DNA of 24,885 nucleotides. It comes from Lachnospiraceae bacterium. GTDB taxonomy: Bacteria > Bacillota > Clostridia > Lachnospirales > Lachnospiraceae. A model generated the notes under the pieces. The model was not told where the DNA came from. It searched no databases and saw only the letters and a program-made list of their open reading frames with translations. The stretch lies in contig JAAVAF010000023.1 in the NCBI GenBank assembly GCA_014804225.1, forward strand, positions 1-24,885. Reading direction: 5' to 3'. The position numbers and the translations under genes are program-made. Positions 8,171 through 14,250 of the stretch are shown here, one piece after another (the first letter of the stretch is position 1; the number at the start of each line of letters is the position of its first letter).

Positions 8171-8210
8171 AAAGGTGTAATCTGCGTTTTTTTATGCGGA
8201 TTACACCTTT
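8171..8210. promoter_or_regulatory. Strong hairpin at the 5' end of the CorC-like transcript
   Basis: AAAGGTGTAATCTGC (8171-8185) pairs with GCGGATTACACCTTT (8196-8210) with a single G-U pair, around a T-rich loop. It has no long T tract after it, so it is a weak terminator candidate for the pectate lyase. It coincides with the predicted transcription start. It may instead protect the 5' end of the mRNA or bind a regulator. Confidence 0.6.
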
Positions 8211-8242
8211 CTTAATCATCAATAAAAGGAGAAAAAAACAGA

Positions 8243-9613
8243 ATGGACGATGGAGAATCCGCCTTTCATATTATTTTATTCATAGTGCTGCTTTTCATTA
8301 TGGCAGTGCTTGAAGGCTTCCATAAGGCGATTCATTTAATGAATGAAAAAGAGATTGAGCGAAAGGCAGAGGAGGAAAACGATAAGCGGTCGCTGCTTCT
8401 AAGAAACGTTATTACGCGTGCCACAATCTATATCAATTCAATACAATTGATTGTGACGCTTGTTGATTTGGTTATGGGTTGCTTTTTCCTGCCAAGATGG
8501 GTGATGTTTTTTGCAAACTGGCTGTCTGGTCTTTCCTTTATGAGCGGGATTAGCGATGCTTTGACAAGTTGGATTGCGCTGATTATCGCGACATTTTGCC
8601 TGATGTACATTTTGCTCACGTTTGGTATTCTATTTCCAAAAAAACTTGCGCAAAGATATCCCGATGCATGGGCGTACTGCTTTATTCGGTATATTCACTT
8701 TTTGCGGACGGTGCTTTATCCGCTTACAGGGTTTGTTGCCGTTTCGGCGAATGCATTTTTGCGGCTCATCGGTTTTCGAAGCTCTGACGAACAAAATGAG
8801 GTGACAGAAGAAGAAATCATTTCCATGGTAAACGAAGGTCACGAGCTTGGTGTACTTGAGGCGGGCGAAGTTGAGATGATTACAAACATCTTTGAGTTTG
8901 GTGACAAGGAAGCGAGCGATATCATGACGCACCGCAATAACATTACCGCGATAGACAGCCAAACGCCGTTTAAAGAAGCTTTGAATTTTATGTTGAGGGA
9001 GAGCAACAGCAGATATCCTGTTTTTGAGGAAAATTTAGACCATATCGTAGGCGTGCTTTATTTGAAGGACGCGATGCGGTTCCATACCTCTGACGAGAGC
9101 CTGAATCAATCGGTGGGAAGTGTCGAGGGGCTTATCAGAGAGGCAGTGTTTGTGCCCGAAACGAAGAATATCGACGACCTGTTTCGCAGTATGCAGTCAG
9201 AGAAAAATCAGATGGTAATCGTTATGGATGAATACGGACAGACGGCGGGACTTGTAACAATGGAGGATATTCTTGAGGAAATCGTCGGGAATATTATGGA
9301 TGAGTATGATCCGGAGGAAAACCATATCGAGGAGAAGGGCGAAAACGAGTATATCATCGAGGGCATGACAAAGCTTGAGGATTTAAAGGAGCGCTTTGAC
9401 ATGGACTTTGGTGAAACAGAGTTTGAAACACTGAATGGATTTATGATATCAAAGCTTGACCGAATTCCTGAGGAGGGTGAGGATACGGAGCTTCAGATTG
9501 ACGGATATCGGTTTAAGATTTTAAAGGTTGAAAAGAATGTGATACAGTCTGTGCTTGTGACAAAGGTACCTGATGAGGAAACGTTGTCAGAAACACCGGA
9601 GGAAGAATCATAA
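8243..9613 (+). CDS. CNNM/CorC (HlyC)-family membrane protein with CBS pair
   Basis: A 456-residue inner-membrane protein of the CorC/HlyC (CNNM) family, linked in characterised members to Mg2+ or other divalent-cation export. Transmembrane segments are visible at about 7-23, 63-85, 106-130 and 150-173, with GILFPKKLAQRYP after the third. The cytosolic part begins with EEEIISMVNEGHELGVLE and EFGDKEASDIMTHR. It carries two CBS domains (about 221-345) and the C-terminal CorC_HlyC domain (about 357-445). Length and order are normal. The start is ATG 8243 with AAAGGAG at 8225-8231. Older annotations call such proteins hemolysins; that activity is not supported by the sequence. YebC follows 30 nt later, probably in the same transcript. 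Confidence 0.93.
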   Translation: MDDGESAFHIILFIVLLFIMAVLEGFHKAIHLMNEKEIERKAEEENDKRSLLLRNVITRATIYINSIQLIVTLVDLVMGCFFLPRWVMFFANWLSGLSFMSGISDALTSWIALIIATFCLMYILLTFGILFPKKLAQRYPDAWAYCFIRYIHFLRTVLYPLTGFVAVSANAFLRLIGFRSSDEQNEVTEEEIISMVNEGHELGVLEAGEVEMITNIFEFGDKEASDIMTHRNNITAIDSQTPFKEALNFMLRESNSRYPVFEENLDHIVGVLYLKDAMRFHTSDESLNQSVGSVEGLIREAVFVPETKNIDDLFRSMQSEKNQMVIVMDEYGQTAGLVTMEDILEEIVGNIMDEYDPEENHIEEKGENEYIIEGMTKLEDLKERFDMDFGETEFETLNGFMISKLDRIPEEGEDTELQIDGYRFKILKVEKNVIQSVLVTKVPDEETLSETPEEES

Positions 9614-9643
9614 AGTATATCATATATAAAAGGAGAAATAGAA

Positions 9644-10372
9644 ATGTCAGGACATTCAAAATTTGCAAATATTAAGCACAAAAAAGAGAAAAATGATGCG
9701 GCGAAGGGAAAGATTTTTACGATTATTGGACGTGAAATCGCAGTTGCGGTTAAGGAGGGCGGTCCTGATCCCGCAAATAATTTTAAGCTTGCACAGGTTA
9801 TTGCAAAGGCAAAGGCAAACAATATGCCAAATGATACGATTGACCGCGGTATTAAAAAGGCGGCGGGTGATGCAAATGCCGTAAACTATGAGCGTGTTAC
9901 ATATGAGGGATATGGTCCGAACGGTATTGCGATTATTGTGGAGGCGCTCACGGACAATAAAAACAGAACGGCTGCAAATGTGAGAAGTGCATTTACCAAG
10001 GGAAACGGAAGCATTGGAACACAGGGCTGCGTTTCATTTATGTTTGATAAAAAAGGACAGATTATCATTGATAAGGAAGAGTGCGACATGAGCGCGGATG
10101 ACCTTATGATGATTGCGCTTGATGCGGGTGCTGAGGACTTTTCGGAGGAAGATGACAGTTTTGAGGTCATTACACAGCCCGATGATTTTGACGCAGTGTA
10201 CAAGGCACTTGAGGAGAACAAGATTGCGATGGCGAGTGCTGAGGTTACGATGATTCCGCAGAATTATGTCGAGCTTACGGACGAGAATGCAATCAAATTT
10301 TTGAATAGGACACTGGATCTCCTCGATGAGGACGATGATGTACAGGCAGTATACCATAACTGGGATGAATAA
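9644..10372 (+). CDS. yebC: YebC/PmpR-family protein
   Basis: A 242-residue protein of the YebC (TACO1/PmpR) family, full length. It opens with MSGHSKFANIKHKKEKNDAA, followed by NNMPNDTIDRGIKKA, YEGYGPNGIAIIVEALTDN and NRTAANVRSAFTKGNG; these are family hallmarks. Members have been described as transcription regulators and, more recently, as factors that help ribosomes through difficult sequences; which applies here cannot be told. The ribosome site AGGAG is at 9631-9635. The stop codon runs straight into the dispersed double-hairpin element at 10374. Confidence 0.95.
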   Translation: MSGHSKFANIKHKKEKNDAAKGKIFTIIGREIAVAVKEGGPDPANNFKLAQVIAKAKANNMPNDTIDRGIKKAAGDANAVNYERVTYEGYGPNGIAIIVEALTDNKNRTAANVRSAFTKGNGSIGTQGCVSFMFDKKGQIIIDKEECDMSADDLMMIALDAGAEDFSEEDDSFEVITQPDDFDAVYKALEENKIAMASAEVTMIPQNYVELTDENAIKFLNRTLDLLDEDDDVQAVYHNWDE

Positions 10373-10373
10373 A

Positions 10374-10480
10374 AACGTAAGTTCGGCAGCTTGCGTTCAA
10401 AGAATTTGCTTTGCAAATTCTTTCTGAATTGATTTAAGCTATCGCAATTTTTGCAAATGTATAAATTTGCAACAGGATAA
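10374..10480. repeat. Dispersed double-hairpin element, copy 1
   Basis: The first hairpin is AACGTAAGTT-cggc-AGCTTGCGTT (10374-10397). The second is AAAGAATTTGC-ttt-GCAAATTCTTT (10399-10423). The tail contains tatcgcaattt, a third small hairpin GCAAAT-gtata-ATTTGC (10453-10470) and aggataa. The two T's that differ from the other copies in the first arm still pair, as G-U. It probably also acts as terminator of yebC. Copies 2 and 3 are at 13188 and 20313. Confidence 0.85.
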
Positions 10481-10503
10481 GAAATAAAAGGCATAAGAGA
10501 CAT

Positions 10504-11340
10504 ATGGTTCAAATAACAAACGATCATTTTTCGATAACGCAGATTTCGCGGTCGGGACAGTGCTTTCGTATGAATGAGCTTACACAAGAAAAGGCAGGGA
10601 CGGTTGCAGTGGTAGCGTTTGGGAAATATCTTGAGCTGCATCAGGACGACAACCGGATTTTCTTTGACTGCACACAAGAAGAATACGACTGCATATGGAA
10701 GAATTATTTTGATATGGAAACGGATTACGCGGAGGTTATCAGAGGAATTGATGCCGCGGACATGTATCTGGTATCAGCGGCAGCCTTTGGCGCGGGAATC
10801 CGAATTTTGCATCAGGAGTTGTGGGAAATGATTATATCTTTCATCATTTCGCAGCAAAATAATATTAAACGAATTCGAAAATGTGTTCAGTTGTTGTGCG
10901 AGAAATACGGAGAGCAAAAAGAAGCAAAAAACGGCGTTGTATATTATGAATTCCCGACTCCGGATGCGCTCTCAAAAGCGTCGATAGAGGACTTATATGC
11001 ATGTAACCTAGGCTACAGGAGCCGATATATTTATGAAACGGCAAATGCAGTGGTACACAAAGAGATTGATTTGGAAAGTCTGTCCGCGCTCGATTATGAA
11101 GCGGCCAATAAGGAGCTTTTAAAGCTTTGCGGCGTGGGCAAAAAGGTTGCGGACTGCATCTGTCTGTTTGCACTTCATAAAACGGAGGCATTTCCAAGAG
11201 ATACGCATATTAATAAAGTGCTTGCCGCGCAGTATCCAAATGGATTTCCATTTGAGAAATACGGAGGGAACAGCGGTATTCTTCAACAGTATCTTTTTTA
11301 TTATGACTTGGAGCACAAAGAAGCAGTTCAAGAATCGTGA
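10504..11340 (+). CDS. 8-oxoguanine DNA glycosylase/AP lyase, OGG type
   Basis: A 278-residue HhH-GPD base-excision repair enzyme of the OGG1 type. The N-terminal OGG domain carries HFSITQISRSGQCFRM (8-23). The helix-hairpin-helix reads LLKLCGVGKKVADCICLFAL, in which Lys214 matches the catalytic lysine of human OGG1 (K249). PRDTHI follows, with Asp233 matching the catalytic Asp268. Ligands of an Fe-S cluster, as in Nth/MutY, are absent, as expected for OGG. Such enzymes remove oxidised guanine opposite C and nick the strand. The start is ATG 10504, with AAAAGG at 10486-10491 at a rather long 12-nt spacing. It is flanked by the repeat element and a tRNA promoter and is probably a single-gene unit. 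Confidence 0.9.
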   Translation: MVQITNDHFSITQISRSGQCFRMNELTQEKAGTVAVVAFGKYLELHQDDNRIFFDCTQEEYDCIWKNYFDMETDYAEVIRGIDAADMYLVSAAAFGAGIRILHQELWEMIISFIISQQNNIKRIRKCVQLLCEKYGEQKEAKNGVVYYEFPTPDALSKASIEDLYACNLGYRSRYIYETANAVVHKEIDLESLSALDYEAANKELLKLCGVGKKVADCICLFALHKTEAFPRDTHINKVLAAQYPNGFPFEKYGGNSGILQQYLFYYDLEHKEAVQES

Positions 11341-11350
11341 AAATAAATAC

Positions 11351-11380
11351 TTGACAGAATGCGACAGGTTATGGTAATCT
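11351..11380 (+). promoter_or_regulatory. Promoter of the tRNA-Ile/tRNA-Glu unit
   Basis: A perfect -35 TTGACA (11351-11356), an 18-nt spacer and TAATCT (11375-11380) with an upstream TG (extended -10). The start would be about 5 nt before the mature tRNA-Ile. Confidence 0.65.
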
Positions 11381-11391
11381 GAATGAGCTAT

Positions 11392-11465
<74 letters not shown>

Positions 11466-11477
11466 TTAAAAACATCA

Positions 11478-11549
11478 GGCTCCATGGTCAAGCGGTTAAG
11501 ACATCGCCCTTTCACGGCGGTAACACGGGTTCGATTCCCGTTGGAGTCA
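11478..11549 (+). tRNA. tRNA-Glu (anticodon TTC)
   Basis: A 72-nt cloverleaf. Acceptor GGCTCCA (11478-11484) pairs with TGGAGTC with one G-U. Anticodon stem TCGCC/GGCGG with loop CTTTCAC and anticodon TTC at 11511-11513. T-arm ACGGG-TTCGATT-CCCGT. Discriminator A at 11549. No encoded CCA. It lies 12 nt after tRNA-Ile, so the two are co-transcribed. Confidence 0.96.
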
Positions 11550-11553
11550 CTAG

Positions 11554-11613
11554 CAAACGCAAGCTTATTGCCGCAAACGGCAAGCTTATTGCGCAAACGC
11601 ATGCTTATTGCAG
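11554..11613. repeat. Three 20-bp tandem repeats
   Basis: Three consecutive copies of a 20-bp unit of the form CAAACGCAAGCTTATTGCCG (11554-11573, 11574-11593, 11594-11613), differing at two to four positions each. The start of a fourth copy (CAAA) follows. The first junction forms TTGCCG-caaa-CGGCAA. The word AACGCAAGCT is the same as the left arm of the dispersed double-hairpin element. Confidence 0.9.
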
Positions 11614-11621
11614 CAAAAATG

Positions 11622-11649
11622 AAATCGTCGCTGTCTAGCGGCGATTTTT
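11622..11649 (+). terminator. Intrinsic terminator after the tRNA unit
   Basis: AAATCGTCGCT (11622-11632) and AGCGGCGATTT (11637-11647) form an 11-bp stem with one G-U and a 4-nt loop, followed by T's. It ends only 30 nt before the metY start, so it could also work as an attenuator for metY. Confidence 0.75.
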
Positions 11650-11679
11650 AAATATGTATCAGTGAAATGGAGGGTTATC

Positions 11680-12963
11680 ATGAATAACGAGTATTCGAAC
11701 GAAACAAAATGTATCCAGTCAGGATGGAAGCCGGGAAACGGAGAACCCAGAGTGCTTCCGATTTATCAGTCTACAACGTTTAAGTATGAAAATTCCGATG
11801 AGATGGGAAAGTTGTTTGACCTTGAAAAGGAAGGGTATTTTTATTCGAGACTGCAAAATCCTACAAATGATGTCGTGGCGCAGAAAATCTGTGAACTCGA
11901 GGGCGGTGTTGCAGCGATGCTCACTTCTTCCGGACAGGCGGCAAATTATTATGCGGTGTTTAATATCTGTGAAGCAGGCGATCATGTGGTGATGTCATCG
12001 ACCGTTTATGGCGGTACCTTCAATCTGCTTACAGTTACGATGAAAAAAATGGGAATCGAGTGCACGATTGTTGATCCTGATTCCGGTGAAGAGGCATTGA
12101 ACGAGGCATTTCGCGAAAATACAAAGTGTATGTTGGCGGAGTCGATTGCAAATCCTGCGTTGGTTGTGCTTGACTTTGAAAAATTCGCTAAGGTGGCGCA
12201 TGCGCATGGTGTTCCGTTGATTGTAGACAATACCTTTGCAACGCCGATCAACTGTCGGCCGTTCGAGTTTGGCGTTGATATCGTGACGCATTCTACGTCA
12301 AAGTATATGGACGGACATGCGATGTGCTTAGGCGGTGCGATTGTTGATTCGGGAAATTTCGACTGGGAGAAGTACGGGGAGAAGTTTCACGGGCTTACGA
12401 CGCCGGATGAGTCTTATCACGGCGTAACCTATACGAAGAAGTTTGGAAAGAAAGCGTATATCACAAAGGCTACGGTACAGTTGATGCGTGACTTGGGCTC
12501 TATACCTTCGCCGATGAATTCCTTTTTGTTGAATATCGGATTGGAAACACTTCATTTGAGGGTGCCAAGACATTGTGAAAACGCTTTGAAGGTTGCAACA
12601 TGGCTTGAGCAGAATGATAAGGTGGCTTGGGTAAATTATCCGGGATTAAAGAGCAGCAACTATTATCATTTGGCGCAGAAATATATGCCGAACGGAACGT
12701 GCGGCGTCATCTCGTTTGGCTTAAAGGGCGGCAGAGAGGTGTGCGTATCGTTTATGGATCACTTAAAACTCGCTGCGATTGTAACGCATGTGGCAGATGC
12801 GAGAACCTGTGTGCTTCATCCGGCAAGTCATACACATCGGCAAATGAATGACCAACAGTTGAAAGAGGCAGGTGTGCAGCCTGATTTGATTCGGTTTTCT
12901 GTGGGTATTGAAAATGCGGATGACATTATTGCGGATATTGAACAGGCGTTGTCAAATATTTAA
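11680..12963 (+). CDS. metY: O-acetylhomoserine sulfhydrylase / aminocarboxypropyltransferase
   Basis: A PLP enzyme of the Cys/Met-metabolism family, about 427 residues, that joins O-acetylhomoserine with sulfide (or methanethiol) in homocysteine/methionine synthesis. PLP-binding Lys208 is in THSTSKYMDGH. Other motifs are YSRLQNPTNDVVAQKICELE, SSGQAANYY, VDNTFATP and HPASHTHRQM near the end. The insert between residues 220 and 255 (FHGLTTPDESYHG) is typical of MetY rather than cystathionine lyases, though a methionine gamma-lyase cannot be fully excluded. The start is ATG 11680, with GGAGG at 11669-11673; the in-frame GTG at 11662 precedes that site. No S-box or T-box leader is present: the terminator and tRNA genes lie directly upstream. 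Confidence 0.92.
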   Translation: MNNEYSNETKCIQSGWKPGNGEPRVLPIYQSTTFKYENSDEMGKLFDLEKEGYFYSRLQNPTNDVVAQKICELEGGVAAMLTSSGQAANYYAVFNICEAGDHVVMSSTVYGGTFNLLTVTMKKMGIECTIVDPDSGEEALNEAFRENTKCMLAESIANPALVVLDFEKFAKVAHAHGVPLIVDNTFATPINCRPFEFGVDIVTHSTSKYMDGHAMCLGGAIVDSGNFDWEKYGEKFHGLTTPDESYHGVTYTKKFGKKAYITKATVQLMRDLGSIPSPMNSFLLNIGLETLHLRVPRHCENALKVATWLEQNDKVAWVNYPGLKSSNYYHLAQKYMPNGTCGVISFGLKGGREVCVSFMDHLKLAAIVTHVADARTCVLHPASHTHRQMNDQQLKEAGVQPDLIRFSVGIENADDIIADIEQALSNI

Positions 12964-13003
12964 CAAATAGAGTATAGACTTGGCGAGAAATAGGGGTATA
13001 AAA

Positions 13004-13186
13004 ATGAAGGAAATAACACTTGATGATGTCAAAAATGAGGAACAAAAGCCTGATTTTATCGAAAATCCGCTGCCTGTTCCGAAACGCAGAGAGCATAGGG
13101 AAATGGATTATGCGCTGTCGGTTGATGAGAATGATGATTACGACATTACGGATATGAGCGGAAAAGACTTTTTCGATATTGAATAA
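13004..13186 (+). CDS. Small acidic protein of unknown function
   Basis: A 60-residue protein from ATG 13004, with AGGGGT at 12992-12997 as ribosome site; an in-frame TTG at 12980 lies before that site and is unlikely. It is rich in Asp and Glu, has a short basic patch (PVPKRREHR, about 24-32), and ends DYDITDMSGKDFFDIE. There is no signal peptide, membrane segment or Cys. It lies 40 nt after metY without a terminator between, so it is probably co-transcribed, and it runs into repeat copy 2. I do not recognise its family. An intact frame, sensible start and compositional order suggest a real gene. Confidence 0.65.
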   Translation: MKEITLDDVKNEEQKPDFIENPLPVPKRREHREMDYALSVDENDDYDITDMSGKDFFDIE

Positions 13187-13187
13187 A

Positions 13188-13239
13188 AACGCAAGCTCAG
13201 CAGCTTGCGTTCAAAGAATTTGCAAAGCAAATTCTTTTT
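13188..13239. repeat. Dispersed double-hairpin element, copy 2
   Basis: AACGCAAGCT-cagc-AGCTTGCGTT (13188-13211) followed by AAAGAATTTGC-aaa-GCAAATTCTTT (13213-13237) and T's. Stem sequences equal those of the other copies. The loop of the second hairpin is AAA instead of TTT, i.e. inverted. It begins two bases after the preceding stop codon. Confidence 0.85.
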
Positions 13240-13296
13240 GGAATGATGGATGTTGTGGCATTTTTGCAGAATAAAATAACGCGATATGCAGACAAT

Positions 13297-13326
13297 AAAA
13301 AGAACTCGTAAAGGGTTCTTTTTTTG
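13297..13326 (+). terminator. Intrinsic terminator before the TepA-like gene
   Basis: AAAAAGAACTC and GGGTTCTTTTTTT form a short hairpin with a long T tract. It ends 30 nt before the start of the TepA-like gene, so a promoter for that gene must be very close, or the hairpin acts as a leaky attenuator. Confidence 0.65.
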
Positions 13327-13355
13327 TGCGTCAAAATGGAAAGGTGGGATTTGCT

Positions 13356-14060
13356 ATGAATAATGAAAAAAACGATGAGATTGAAAGTAAACGCTATAAA
13401 GACGAGAAAATTGAAAAAGAGGGACAGGTGACGCTTGACCAGAATAAGGATAAGCATCGGATTCATCTGATTACGATTATCGGGGAGATAGAAGGACATG
13501 AAAATGCGGGAAACCAGTCGAAGGTGACAAAGTATGAGCTTTTGCTGCCACAGCTTGCCTCGATTGAGGATAGTGACGATATCGACGGTGTTCTTTTGCT
13601 TCTTAATACAATGGGCGGTGATGTGGAGGCAGGACTTGCGATTGCAGAGATGGTGGCGTCCTTAAGTAAGCCTACAGTATCGCTTGTGCTTGGTGGCAGT
13701 CATAGTATCGGCGTTCCGATTGCGGTGAGCAGTGATTATTCATTTATTGTGCCGACAGGAACAATGGTCGTGCACCCCGTGCGAGTCAATGGAATGGTGA
13801 TCGGCGCTCCGCAGACATTTACGTATTTTAAGGATGTTCAGGACAGGATTACGAGCTTTGTCTGCGCACATTGTGGTGTTTCTAAGGAGCGTTTTGAGGA
13901 GCTGATGATGGAAACGGAGATGTTTACAAAGGATATGGGAACCGTGCTTGCGGGGAAGGAGTGCGTAAAGGAGCAGATTATCAACGAAATTGGCGGCATT
14001 TCTCAGGCGATTGCGAAGCTGCATGCGTTGATTGACGAAAAAAAAGCGGAGGATCAATAA
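13356..14060 (+). CDS. tepA: ClpP/TepA-like serine protease
   Basis: A 234-residue protein of the ClpP/crotonase fold, closest in layout to TepA (translocation-enhancing protein) of Bacilli. After a charged N-terminal 35 residues it has the ClpP core: DDIDGVLLLLNTMGGDVEAG, then LGGSHSIGVPIA with Ser117 at the nucleophile position (GxSxG-like) and VVHPVRV with His140 as likely catalytic base. The start is ATG 13356 with AAGGTGG at 13341-13347; an in-frame GTG at 13326 lies inside the terminator T tract and is rejected. In Bacillus tepA also sits next to spoIIIE, so the synteny with ftsK downstream supports the call. Protease action is inferred from the residues. The tepA name rests on family and context. 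Confidence 0.8.
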   Translation: MNNEKNDEIESKRYKDEKIEKEGQVTLDQNKDKHRIHLITIIGEIEGHENAGNQSKVTKYELLLPQLASIEDSDDIDGVLLLLNTMGGDVEAGLAIAEMVASLSKPTVSLVLGGSHSIGVPIAVSSDYSFIVPTGTMVVHPVRVNGMVIGAPQTFTYFKDVQDRITSFVCAHCGVSKERFEELMMETEMFTKDMGTVLAGKECVKEQIINEIGGISQAIAKLHALIDEKKAEDQ

Positions 14061-14083
14061 ACTTTTGCATGAAATGCAAAAGT
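14061..14083. repeat. Perfect inverted repeat after tepA
   Basis: ACTTTTGCAT-gaa-ATGCAAAAGT directly follows the tepA stop codon. It is a perfect 10-bp stem with a 3-nt loop but has no T tract after it. It may be a weak terminator or an mRNA 3'-end stabiliser. It is not a copy of the dispersed element. Confidence 0.7.
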
Positions 14084-14095
14084 GGTAAAAAAGAA

Positions 14096-14124
14096 ATGAC
14101 AAGCCGTACAAAAAATGCTATAAT
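14096..14124 (+). promoter_or_regulatory. Promoter of ftsK
   Basis: ATGACA (14096-14101) and a perfect TATAAT (14119-14124) with a 17-nt spacer. The start would be near 14131, leaving a leader of about 120 nt that contains the hairpin TCTGCAAAC/GTTTGCGGA (about 14187-14216). Confidence 0.7.
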
Positions 14125-14250
14125 GTTATGTAAAGTTTATTGTGGTGATTTATGGGATTTTAGTCCTCGTGACAGTCGCCAAATGTCTGCAAACAGCCGC
14201 TTTGTTGTTTGCGGAAATAAACAGCTTACGGAAGGGGTAGGAAGGATATT

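Noticed and set aside
8243..9613. Hemolysin annotation
   Set aside because: The domain order (membrane part, CBS pair, CorC_HlyC) indicates a cation-transport-type protein; there is no toxin feature.
9493..10677. Minus-strand frames opposite corC, yebC and the glycosylase
   Set aside because: They overlap well-supported genes and show no known protein pattern.
11554..11613. CRISPR-like array
   Set aside because: The 20-bp units are directly adjacent with no spacers, and no cas genes are near.
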